A stretch of DNA of 34,045 bases. It comes from Selaginella moellendorffii (taxonomy: Eukaryota; Streptophyta; Lycopodiopsida; Selaginellales; Selaginellaceae). The notes under the pieces were generated by a model, which saw only the letters and a list, made by a program, of their open reading frames with translations, was not told the DNA's origin and did not search any database. Shown here piece after piece: positions 21,273-28,450 of the stretch. Position numbers and translations under genes: made by a program. The stretch's first letter is position 1. Every line of letters starts with the position of its first letter. The stretch covers positions 711,828-745,872 of the forward strand of contig NW_003314351.1 of the NCBI RefSeq assembly GCF_000143415.4. Direction: 5' to 3'.

Positions 21273-21277
21273 TATAC

Positions 21278-21964
21278 TCCTATGTGCCCCTGAAAATGGC
21301 ATGCGGCCCCACGCCATTCAAGAGATAACGCCAGATGACGCCGAGAATTTTTTGGTGCATTTTTTGGGTTCAAAATTGCATGAGCCCACACGCTATAAAG
21401 TTTATCTGTTTATAGAGAAAAGTTTATCTGTGTCATGTGAGGTAGTTACAGTCCTTTGTGCTCGGCATCTGCCTCTTGCAGCATTTGCACTGAAAGGGAA
21501 TTTTTCTCCATTCAGCATTTGGCCCTGAAAATGGCATGCGCCCACACGCAATTCAAGGAATAACGCCACAGGACGCCTGGATTTTTGGGTTTAAAATGTT
21601 TAGGGTTTTTTGGGTTTTTTCAAAATATTTTGGGTCCAACGTTTTTTGGGTTTCTTTGGTTCAAAATTGCATGAGCCCACACGCTATAATATTGATTTGA
21701 GAGAAAAATAGAAACAGATAGAATTTCTTTATTTAGCTGAACATCTGCCATTTTTGGAAATACAAGATGCTTTGGAATATCCAATCATGCATGGTATAAA
21801 TATAGCGAGGGTATTAAATGATATCCCAATCATGATCTTTCTTTTGGATTTCGCGTGCATGCAGTCCGAGGAATGATGACGTTGCAGATTTCTTTTAGAT
21901 TTTACGTGCTTGCATATGCGCGGCAATCCAGAAATTAATGGTGGTGCCCAAGTCCGAGGAATGA
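21278..21964. repeat. Noncoding repeated region of the transposon (right of the solo LTR)
   Basis: Palindrome copies at 21295-21318 and 21530-21553, each followed by a related ~100-bp stretch ending in attgcatgagcccacacgct (21375-21396 and 21666-21688). The same composite occurs at 18605-18720, so it is a dispersed or formerly tandem unit of the element. No gene found. Confidence 0.6.
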
Positions 21965-22019
21965 TGACGTGGCGGGATTACCAACCGTTGTGACATTTCG
22001 CGCGTGTGAGGTTAGGTTT

Positions 22020-22200
22020 TGCATTTTGCTTCGTACTCGCGCTCGCACACTCACGCTCGCATCGCGCTCCCACTTGCGATCACGCTCACATTCGCGCTCA
22101 TCTACCTTCTCTACAGGTTTCTCGTGTGCATCGGCGTCCACTCGCGCTTGCATCACACTCGCGCTCGCATCGGGCTCGTGTGCATCGGCGTCCACTTCAA
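22020..22200. repeat. CGCTCGCA-type CpG-rich array (plus-strand gene side)
   Basis: Short imperfect units (cgcgctcgcac, cacgctcgcat, cacgctcacattcgcgctc) with a longer duplicated piece 'gtgcatcggcgtccactY' at about 22125 and 22180. It precedes the plus-strand gene, mirroring the array at 18111-18310 upstream of the transposase gene. Open frames through it look like repeat artefacts. It is most likely promoter or 5'-UTR sequence. Confidence 0.55.
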
Positions 22201-22622
22201 GACACACCCAGTTTGTAACTTCGCCGCCAACTCCGCCACCCACTCTGCCACCCACACGCAGCCCACTTGGCGTCCCGGGAGATTTCAGCGCCACTCTCCA
22301 ACTGTAAGTGGCAGAGTAGCCTTGCTGCTACGATCTGCTGCACACACAGTGCACATTCGCCAGCGAGTCCGGCCTCGATTGTCACAGCCTCCATTCAGCT
22401 TCAAATGGTAAGTCTTTTAGGCCAAGTAGAAAATGGAATGAGGCCACATGCCATTCAGCAACATTGGCATGCACCGATTGGGCTCTCGAGTGCAGTCCGG
22501 TTACAAATGGCGTGTAGCCTCACGCCATCTTAGGATGCAGCCTCAAGACATCTGATGCAGTGGTGAATGGCATGTGGCCTCATGTTATTTCCAGCTGCTA
22601 GCTTTTCATCTGTCAGCTCTAA

Positions 22623-24473
22623 TTGTTGTGCATTTCTGAACAGGTGAGGAATTGCATTCTTCTTCCAGCCACTGTCAATGTGGATGCAGAGAAGGGGGAG
22701 GAGCTCACAAGTTGGACTTTCGGGATGGAAGGCGAGGATCTGATGCTGTACAACACAGATGGTGGGAGAAAAGAATGCATGGGGATCCTCATCCAAGTGA
22801 CAAACACTCCATGTAGTTCCATGCAAGAATATGGACTGGCACTTGTGGTAGAGACAGCGTCCGCCTTCAAGATCCACCTTGCACATCCTAGTGGCTTCCC
22901 GGAGGGGGGCAGCGGCTATGAGGAATTCCTAGAGGGAGCTAGGGAGAGGTTGTCCAGGAGGCCCACAATTTCAAAGACGCTGCGGGTCTATGAAGATCAC
23001 ATGGAATCCACGGACCTCACCTATGGCGATGTTCAAAAACTATATTCCAACATTGAGCCGTTGAGAGTGCCTCCAGTTCGCGAAGCAAAGGGGAAGGGGG
23101 TCGATCTGGAAACTACCCCGAAGCAGAAAAGGGTGGTCAAGCTCAAGCCGACGTCCGACTCTGCTGCTCCAAAAAAGAAGCTACTCGGTGATGCCATTGC
23201 CTCAGGTTCGAACACTACACCCACCAAAAAGAAGAGCCGCAAAGAGCAGAAAGAGCAAGAAGAGGCAGCAAAAATCGTCGCAGATAATAGTACTTGTTAC
23301 TATTCCAACAAAGTATATACAATCGACGTGAGCCGTATCGACATCCAAAGCAAATACAACCACAGGCTAGTATCTGATGAGTGGGTGGAGAAACTGAAGC
23401 AGAAGATGCTGGCAAGTCCAGTAACACCCGACATCGCAGACGTGATCCCCTACTACCGAACAATGAAGGGCGAGACGAGGTTTCCAGACTTGATCAATAG
23501 GAAGGTGTTGGACGATCAGAACATCCGGTTCTATGCTGTCTCCGGGCAGCATTCTAGCTTGGCGATGCAACAGATAGTTGTGGATATTATGGTGGGCGAG
23601 GAGGTGAAGAAAGTCTTCAAGACAAGAGTTGTCCGCCTGATAAAAGGCAACTCGCCCCTCCGATCTATCATATACATCTCCCACACGCAGAATGTCAAGC
23701 AAGAAACGTGCTACAAATCAGGTCTGCACGAGACATTAGCACAAACACGGAAGCTCTGGGTTCAACTGAAGAAGCCACAAAAACCAGGACATGGACGTGC
23801 ACTAGCAGCTAGCGCCTGGCAGGTAAGCCTCGTTGCATGTGGCATAACATGTGGCCTCACACCATTTCCATTGCAGGAATTCTCGAGTCTTCTCTCGAAA
23901 ACACTGGGGGTCAATGACACACTCAGCATCCATAACATTCTACTCGCGACAAAAGTTGTTTTTGACAAATGGGTAGATGTGCTGAGGAGGTACCATGATG
24001 GGGAGTTGCTAAACTCAATGGGTGTGGAGGACGGCCGGAAGCCCAATGATTTGAAGCTCAATGCCTTGCGTTTCTCGCGGTCTCTAGACGACGACGACCT
24101 TCTGACAGTGGCTAATGCTCTTCTACGTGGTGAGGTAGTCTTCAACAAGACCAAAATGACTTCCGGCCATATTGTGACATACGAGGACTTGTGCACGACT
24201 CTGAGAGCTCGTGCGCTATTGAAGGATTGGATCTTCGAGCAAGTGGCCGTGGAGAGGGTGAGCATCGACACCACGCAAGAGATGATGGAAGAGCTGGACT
24301 TGTCAAATGAAGACATCGACGAGTACGTGAAGGGGGCCCCCAAGTTCATCGATCTGCTGCGGGATGCCATGAAAAGTAAAGCTGAGAAGTTGGATCAGTA
24401 TCCAAATTTCATTAAGAGGGATGTCGACCGCCGGCTTCAGAAACAGCTCGACCCCGCAGCAGAGGCCTATTGA
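22623..24473 (+). CDS. Longest open frame of the giant gene, with ParB/Srx-like domain
   Basis: The 616-codon frame reads through the 54-bp intron 23823-23876 because that intron is a multiple of 3. Residues 1-160 are a novel region; 165-215 form a Lys/Ala/Glu-rich linker with nuclear-signal-like KKK clusters. Residues about 225-340 resemble the ParB/sulfiredoxin fold: a strand YTIDVSRID, the basic YNHR box (23355-23366), SDEWVEKLKQKM helix, then FYAVSGQHSSLAM (23529-23567; GQH at residues 308-310), equal to the family's 'v.dGqHR..A' motif. A helical region follows (HNILLATKVVFDKW.., DLCTTLRARALLKDW). ParB-like domains bind nucleotides or DNA, or cut DNA. Which applies here is unknown. TGA 24471-24473 is probably a premature stop, since the same frame continues. 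Confidence 0.65.
   Translation: MLCISEQVRNCILLPATVNVDAEKGEELTSWTFGMEGEDLMLYNTDGGRKECMGILIQVTNTPCSSMQEYGLALVVETASAFKIHLAHPSGFPEGGSGYEEFLEGARERLSRRPTISKTLRVYEDHMESTDLTYGDVQKLYSNIEPLRVPPVREAKGKGVDLETTPKQKRVVKLKPTSDSAAPKKKLLGDAIASGSNTTPTKKKSRKEQKEQEEAAKIVADNSTCYYSNKVYTIDVSRIDIQSKYNHRLVSDEWVEKLKQKMLASPVTPDIADVIPYYRTMKGETRFPDLINRKVLDDQNIRFYAVSGQHSSLAMQQIVVDIMVGEEVKKVFKTRVVRLIKGNSPLRSIIYISHTQNVKQETCYKSGLHETLAQTRKLWVQLKKPQKPGHGRALAASAWQVSLVACGITCGLTPFPLQEFSSLLSKTLGVNDTLSIHNILLATKVVFDKWVDVLRRYHDGELLNSMGVEDGRKPNDLKLNALRFSRSLDDDDLLTVANALLRGEVVFNKTKMTSGHIVTYEDLCTTLRARALLKDWIFEQVAVERVSIDTTQEMMEELDLSNEDIDEYVKGAPKFIDLLRDAMKSKAEKLDQYPNFIKRDVDRRLQKQLDPAAEAY
23823..23876 (+). other. 54-bp intron built around the palindrome
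   Basis: GTAAG..TTGCAG ends; the palindrome-family copy (about 23841-23866) fills half the intron and lies 10 bases from the 3' splice site. Phase 0 and a multiple of 3, so it is translatable if retained. Confidence 0.65.
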
Positions 24474-24548
24474 GAACCTTACCGGGTATACGTGAATTCG
24501 GATGAGGATTAAAGGTGGAGGAGCATCGTTTCCTACGGAGATGAGTAG

Positions 24549-25185
24549 GTCAAGAACATCTTTTGTGTGATGGACTTCACAAACGAAGAGATCACTCATG
24601 CAGACGAAGTCAGCTCCATCATTGACTTAATGGTGGGACTTGCGGAGGTGGAATCTTCAGTCCACTATATGATCTACGACTCCGAATCCTATCACAAGTT
24701 CTGGAAGGCCTTGAACGAGGTGAAGGCTCGGTTGAAAGGCAAGGAGATGCGGGAGATCCATGGGATAATGGCTAAGAAGAAGATACCGACGAATGTCTGC
24801 ATCTTCACACTCGCACTTGTTATTGGTCCTGTAGCAGAGTGGGACTGGAGTGACTTCCCAGCTTCGTTCGACAAGGCCGATCGAATTGATCTGAGGGAGG
24901 TCAATTTACCCGTGCCTGAGGAACTGAAGATGGCTATGGAGCTTTCGAATCCAAAGAAAGCTCCAGGTGCAGCATGGGAAATGCTCAGCTGGGTCTTCAA
25001 CGCAATAGCGGGTGACTCCAAGGGCAAATGCGTTGTCGAGTAATACTACGGCGGACTATTCTTTCGAGCCGCACTACTCAAGGGTGTCCCGTGTGTTGCG
25101 GTGACAAACTCCATTGAAGAGGTGACTTCAATAGAGCATATAATTACAGTTGCCAAAGAAAAATAGTATCTTCTCTGCGAACCTG
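24549..25185 (+). CDS. Continuation of the giant gene with a weak methyltransferase-like C-terminal stretch
   Basis: The frame in phase with 22623-24473 resumes after stops at 24471, 24510 and 24546 and is open to TAA 25041, then to TAG 25164 and a splice donor at 25186. Near 24975-25160 it reads PGAAWEMLSWVFNAI.., then VVE-stop-YYGGLFFRAALL, GVPCVAVTNS and a helix EHIITVAKE. This resembles the end of beta-class DNA methyltransferases (a P..ll..li helix, the D.F.G.G motif I, then Gr..iGiE). The catalytic DPPY-type motif was not found upstream, so the match is tentative. A 63-bp intron (24486-24548) could remove two stops but lacks a good pyrimidine tract. Confidence 0.4.
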
Positions 25186-25235
25186 GTGAGTACGCACTTT
25201 AAGTTTAAATGTTATCTCACAAGCTCTGTATGCAG

Positions 25236-26230
25236 GAGCGTGGCCACCCCCAGATGCTGAAACAGCGTTAACAGCTACTGATGTTAGGCCGAGCTCACAA
25301 CCTGCACAAGGTAAGGTCACATGAGGCCTCACGCCATTTTGATTATAGATCGTTGTGAATATTCAGACACGAGGACTGAAAAGCGCACTGGTGGCGCATC
25401 GAAGAAGGACAAACAGACAAGCAATAGGAAAAAAGGAGGTACAAATTATATTTGCAATGGCGTGTGGTCTCATGCCATTCCTTGCAGGAGACACTTCTTC
25501 AAAGGCAAAACAGGCAAGCACCAGCCAAGCTCAAACTGACAGTGGTCATAAAAAGCGAAAGCACGTTGGACAGTCGTTGGGATCAGAGGCGTTTGATTCG
25601 AAAAGGAAGAAGGGCAACGAAAAGATGATAGGTAATGCCTCGCGGTTATGGCGTGTGTGCTCATGCCATTCATTGCAGATCAAGGGCTGAGTGAAAGGAG
25701 CCAATCACCACCTCCTGACTCAGATTCCTATGGCGGACTCCCCTTCCCCAATCTCAATGGAGAGGTACAATGGATGAGGGATGCTTTTCAAGTCAGGGCC
25801 ACGTTTTTCTCATCTCGTCATCTTTGAAGGGTGCAAGAACGTGCAGAAACCATGTTAAGACAGTCGGGTGAGGATACGGTCCTAGGTCAAACACTAAAAC
25901 AGGCTATGGATGTCTTGTATTTTGAGATGGAGACTCGGCCAGATGATTTTCCCAAGATGGTCCTGGAAAAACAAGCCATCCAGCCTGAGCAGCCTATGGA
26001 AGAAATGCAGGAGGGGGATGAGGAGCCAGAGAAAGATAATGAGCAGGAAGAGCAGAAGGATGAAGAGGAGGACGAAGAAGAGGAGGACGAAGAAGAGGAG
26101 GACGAAGAGGACTTGGATGGTCCTCACAATGGTGACGATCACAATAACGACGATGACGATGATGACGACGATGGCCAGCCTGAGGTGGCCAAAGAGCAGC
26201 GGAGGAAGGTCATACAAAACAAACCATCAG
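25236..26230 (+). CDS. Giant gene exons: basic linker and acidic tract
   Basis: Four exons (25236-25310, 25349-25438, 25488-25631, 25679-26230) joined in phase 1. The first three encode hydrophilic Lys/Ser/Gln-rich sequence with KKRKH and KRKK clusters, which look like nuclear localisation signals. The fourth carries a short helical segment (ERAETMLRQSGED.., QAMDVLYFEMETRPDDF) and then a long Glu run (about 26040-26115) and an Asp run (about 26145-26172), ending at a donor at 26231. TGA at 25825 interrupts the frame. No enzyme motif; it reads as a disordered connector between the ParB-like and FCP1-like parts. Confidence 0.55.
25311..25348 (+). other. 38-bp intron made mostly of the palindrome
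   Basis: GTAAGG..TTATAG. About 22 of 38 bases are palindrome-family sequence (25317-25338). Removing it keeps phase 1 and the frame. It is shorter than the usual minimum for plant introns, so splicing needs proof. Confidence 0.55.
25439..25487 (+). other. 49-bp intron containing the palindrome
   Basis: GTACAA..CTTGCAG; palindrome copy at 25456-25479 ends 8 bases before the exon. Phase 1. Confidence 0.6.
25632..25678 (+). other. 47-bp intron containing the palindrome
   Basis: GTAATG..ATTGCAG; palindrome copy at 25647-25670 ends 8 bases before the exon. Phase 1. Confidence 0.6.
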
Positions 26231-26287
26231 GTAAATAATAGTACATCCATTTCTAACCTTTTACCATTTCTAACATTGTCCATGTAG

Positions 26288-26302
26288 GTCGCAGAAGAAA
26301 TG
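26288..26302 (+). other. 15-nt micro-exon
   Basis: GTCGCAGAAGAAATG between introns 26231-26287 (ends ccatgtag) and 26303-26351 (starts GTAAGTAG). It keeps phase 1 on both sides and adds five residues (GRRRN with the split codon). These two introns and those at 26460-26506 and 27095-27141 lack the palindrome. Confidence 0.5.
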
Positions 26303-26506
26303 GTAAGTAGAGATTATTCAGTTGAATTAAGATATAAACTCTAGCCTTTAGTGTTGAGGAAGGATAGTGCCAAGCAAGGGTCGAAACGTATGTCCAATCC
26401 TTCGGAATCAACAGTGCGCCCAAGTGATATCGGTCCTAGTTCCTCAATAGCAGTTGATGGTAAATACAGTATAGTCGATTCAATGTGCTAATGAGTTTGT
26501 TTTTAG

Positions 26507-27094
26507 TAGCCAATAGGGAGGATACCATCTCAATCGAAGGGAGATATTTGGACATGCATATGGATCCGCCAGTGGACTCTACTTGCCTGCAAGAGTCATT
26601 AGAGCTGGTGGAGGCTACTATCCATATCAACGCCAAGCAAGCTGACCACGCTCCACTTGATGCTGCCCATACCACTGAGTCAATCTTGTCCACGTATCCA
26701 ACTGACGGTGACCAGGCGCCATTGGACCCGCATGAGGCCACCCCAGCCGCCGAGCCGGTCGTATCCTCATTCCCAACGGACTCAACGTGTGCCCAATTAT
26801 TTGACTACGCGCCATTGGAACCTCCCTACACCACCCCTGCTGCCTGTTCGGTCATGTCAACTTTGCCAACGGAGGCACCAGCTGAAATGGCGTGTGATCA
26901 CACGCCATCGGAACCACCCCATGCCACTGTTGAGCCAGTTGTACCAGAGTCTACAGCTGAAATGGCATGTGCCCACACGCCATCGGATGCAATTGACCCC
27001 ACATTGCAGAGGAGAGTATTTCCGCCCTTCACGTTTCCTCGACCAAAACCCTCTGAACGACCATCGGGAGCACCATTCGCTAATATTGTAGATG
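26507..27094 (+). CDS. Giant gene exon: Pro/Thr-rich degenerate repeats with exonic palindromes
   Basis: The exon reads VANREDTISIEGRYL.. then several degenerate repeats of about 25-40 residues of the type (D)xAPLxPPxxTPA..VVSSxPTD (about 26640-26990). Two palindrome copies (26886-26909 and 26961-26984) lie in the exon and each encodes EMAC(D/A)HTPS in frame. Exonic copies of the same sequence that elsewhere sits in introns suggest insertions that stayed coding. The segment looks disordered and is followed directly by the FCP1-like exon. Confidence 0.55.
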
Positions 27095-27141
27095 GTAAAA
27101 TTGACTTGTACCATTTTTTATGCTGACGCATTTCATTTCAG

Positions 27142-28004
27142 AGTCACGGCGAAAGTACTGTATCGTTTTTGATCTGAACGGTGTCCTTTTCTCCCATGAG
27201 CGTGGCTCGTCCTCGAATGTCATTGCACCCTCCAAAGCCTGCGGTCACAACTTGGTCAAAAGAGACAGATTCACATTAATCACACGGGAGAAACTACGGG
27301 ATCTAATAATGACCATGCGACACTTAAAACAGAGGGCCGGGTTCAATTTGCCATTGGGAGTTTGGACATCCATGATGCGCCACAATGCATTAACATTGCT
27401 ACAGATGATGCACGATCAGACGCGAGTAATATTACCATTTGACTTTCTCCTAATGCAGGAGGATTGCTTGACTATGGTCTATGTGAGGGGTAGCAAGCCC
27501 ATCTTCGTCAAGCCAGAGGTTGTAGTGATGAACCGGACTGCTAGGTCAAGTGAAATCCTCATCATCGATGACTCGCCGATTAAAACTGCAGCGAACACGC
27601 ACACATATGCAGTGCACCCCATCTTTTGCAGTATGGAAACTAGGGAGAAGAAACCGTATGTTCTGGGGGACCTTGCAAAACGGCTTGAAGCGATGGTGAT
27701 AGAGAACCGGCCAGTCCAGGAGGTTGCTGCAGAAATCAACCAAATGGCAGATGGAACGGTATATCAGAAGCCATTTGATCGGACAGACACCAGTCATCAT
27801 TTATGGCATGTATATTGTCTAGCCAAGCACTATCCGCATCTCCATAATCTGCTCAACCGGATGGGTTCTTCGACCATTGAACATGAGCGTGGACGTATTA
27901 GAGAAGAGATGGCATTACTATTGGGTTTAAATCCTGATAGTGTGGAGAGTGATGAAATTCCAAGATTATTGTATAGGCGTTGGAGGCAAAAAATAACAGT
28001 CTGA
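27142..28004 (+). CDS. FCP1-like HAD-superfamily phosphatase domain (last exon)
   Basis: After the phase-1 acceptor at 27141 the exon reads ESRRKYCIVFDLNGVLFSHE. The HAD motif I Asp is at 27171-27173, but the second Asp of the usual DxDGT is Asn (DLNGV), as in some FCP1/NIF-like families. Motif II is GVWTS (27357-27371), a long helical insert follows, and motif IV is ILIIDDSP (Asp-Asp at 27567-27572). The domain spans about 190 residues, then a conserved-looking tail (HHLWHVYCLAKHYPHLHNLL) ends at TGA 28002-28004. FCP1-like enzymes dephosphorylate the RNA polymerase II tail or other phosphoproteins. Whether this one is active is unknown, because the acid/base Asp is changed. Confidence 0.75.
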
Positions 28005-28426
28005 GATGGCATGTATTTATTTAAAAATGTAACTTATTATGGCATGGGGTTCCATGCCATTGTATTAATATTAAAAGACAATTCTTTGAGAGGATTTGCA
28101 TTATACTAGAAGTGTTACAACATGTTATTGGAAGTCTACGAAGTTGTTTTATTAATAAGGGGAAAGTAAAGATTGAATGGGGACTTGGGCTCCACCTAGA
28201 CTCGGAGCAACTAAGCCAATATTAAAAGGATGGAAAGAAATTGGACGACGATGACAAGGAGAAGAGAGAGGTGAAGCAGTGGCAGGGGGAGAAGAAGTGA
28301 TTGAGTAGACATTTCCTTGTTTAAAATAAAATGGCATGTGCCTCAATGCAATTGAATTTTGTTATATTTATATACTATATAAAGGTTTGGAAACCTTATT
28401 TTACAAGTGGGATAATGACAATTTCT
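28005..28426. other. Right subterminal region of the giant transposon
   Basis: 3' end of the multidomain gene and noncoding sequence. Palindrome copies at 28038-28061 and 28330-28353, with a half-site just after the stop codon (28009). A short frame at about 28225-28302 (KDGKKLDDDDKEKREVKQWQ, then GEKK-stop) could be a small exon but has no start or donor I can support. TATA-like sequence tatatttatatactatataaa lies at about 28362-28383. Confidence 0.45.
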
Positions 28427-28446
28427 ACTTTAACGAAATAGAGCTT
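28427..28446 (-). repeat. Right terminal inverted repeat (20 bp)
   Basis: ACTTTAACGAAATAGAGCTT, the exact reverse complement of 13491-13510. AAAG follows at 28447-28450. Confidence 0.92.
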
Positions 28447-28450
28447 AAAG
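28447..28450. repeat. Target-site duplication (right), AAAG
   Basis: Second copy of the AAAG duplication. It falls inside the Ty3 protease reading frame, read on the minus strand as CTTT. Confidence 0.85.

Larger units (their letters stand above)
22405..28004 (+). pseudogene. Giant multidomain gene: ParB-like, possible methyltransferase-like, FCP1-like
   Basis: Predicted exons: 22405-22407, 22644-23822, 23877-25185, 25236-25310, 25349-25438, 25498 region taken from 25488-25631, 25679-26230, 26288-26302, 26352-26459, 26507-27094, 27142-28004. The spliced length is 4926 nt (1642 codons) with an exact frame throughout. Eight introns are phase 1 and two are phase 0. The first exon (ATG directly before GTAAG) is the least certain. 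Order of parts: novel N-terminal domain; Lys-rich linker; ParB-like domain; long helical region; weak methyltransferase-like stretch; basic exons; very acidic Glu/Asp run; Pro/Thr-rich repeats; FCP1-like HAD domain. In-frame stops: TGA 24471, TAA 24510, TAG 24546, TAA 25041, TAG 25164, TGA 25825. No frameshift. An alternative reading is several genes: a 616-codon frame to 24473, with separate downstream genes. The continuous frame and matching intron phases favour one gene. Confidence 0.65.
13716..28353. repeat. Transposon-wide 24-bp interspersed palindrome family (about 25 copies)
   Basis: The core is GGCATGTGGCCTCATGCC, usually extended by AAT and ATT to 24 bp and centred on GGCC. Good copies: 14121, 17839, 17997, 21295, 22432, 22506, 22566, 25456, 25647, 26886, 26961, 28038, 28330. 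Weaker or shortened copies: 13716, 14035, 14515, 14601, 15936, 15993, 18609, 18685, 21375, 21530, 21666, 23841, 25317. Copies vary but keep arm complementarity (GGCGTG with CACGCC, GGCATG with CATGCC), so base-pairing or dyad symmetry seems maintained. Spacing is irregular. I saw no copy outside 13491-28446. Confidence 0.85.
13491..28446. mobile_element. Giant TIR DNA transposon, apparently undescribed, inserted in Ty3 pol
   Basis: The two ends are AAGCTCTATTTCGTTAAAGT and its exact reverse complement, flanked by AAAG on both sides. The insert separates protease and RT of one Ty3 element and its removal restores the frame. Cargo: a minus-strand DUF7869-like transposase gene, a plus-strand multidomain gene (ParB-like, possible methyltransferase-like, FCP1-like), and a 24-bp palindrome family found only within these borders. 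A solo LTR-A (19510-21272) is a later passenger. A 4-bp duplication with this end sequence does not point me to a named superfamily. No PolB, capsid, retroviral-type integrase or tyrosine recombinase was seen, so it is not a Polinton or Crypton. Both genes contain stops, so this copy is probably not autonomous now. Confidence 0.9.

Noticed and set aside
22006-22411. Overlapping plus-strand ORFs upstream of the multidomain gene
   Set aside because: Arg/Ser/His-rich products follow the CGCTCGCA repeats; no conserved motif, and the region looks like promoter or 5'-UTR.
24486-24548. A 63-bp intron removing two stops of the multidomain gene
   Set aside because: GT and AG are present and the length keeps frame, but there is no pyrimidine tract and the translated stretch looks like ordinary coding sequence; kept only as an alternative.
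15187-25827. Alternative nuclear genetic code explaining the in-frame stops
   Set aside because: TAA, TAG and TGA all occur inside the frames and all also look like genuine ends elsewhere; substitution decay is simpler.
13716-28353. CRISPR-like array from the 24-bp palindromes
   Set aside because: Spacing is irregular (tens to thousands of bases), copies diverge, and many lie in introns or exons of a plant transposon.
13491-28446. Polinton/Maverick, Crypton, Helitron or KDZ/Zisupton identity for the giant element
   Set aside because: No PolB, retroviral-type integrase, capsid, tyrosine recombinase or Rep/helicase was seen, and the TIR with 4-bp duplication and DUF7869-like motifs do not fit KDZ signatures.
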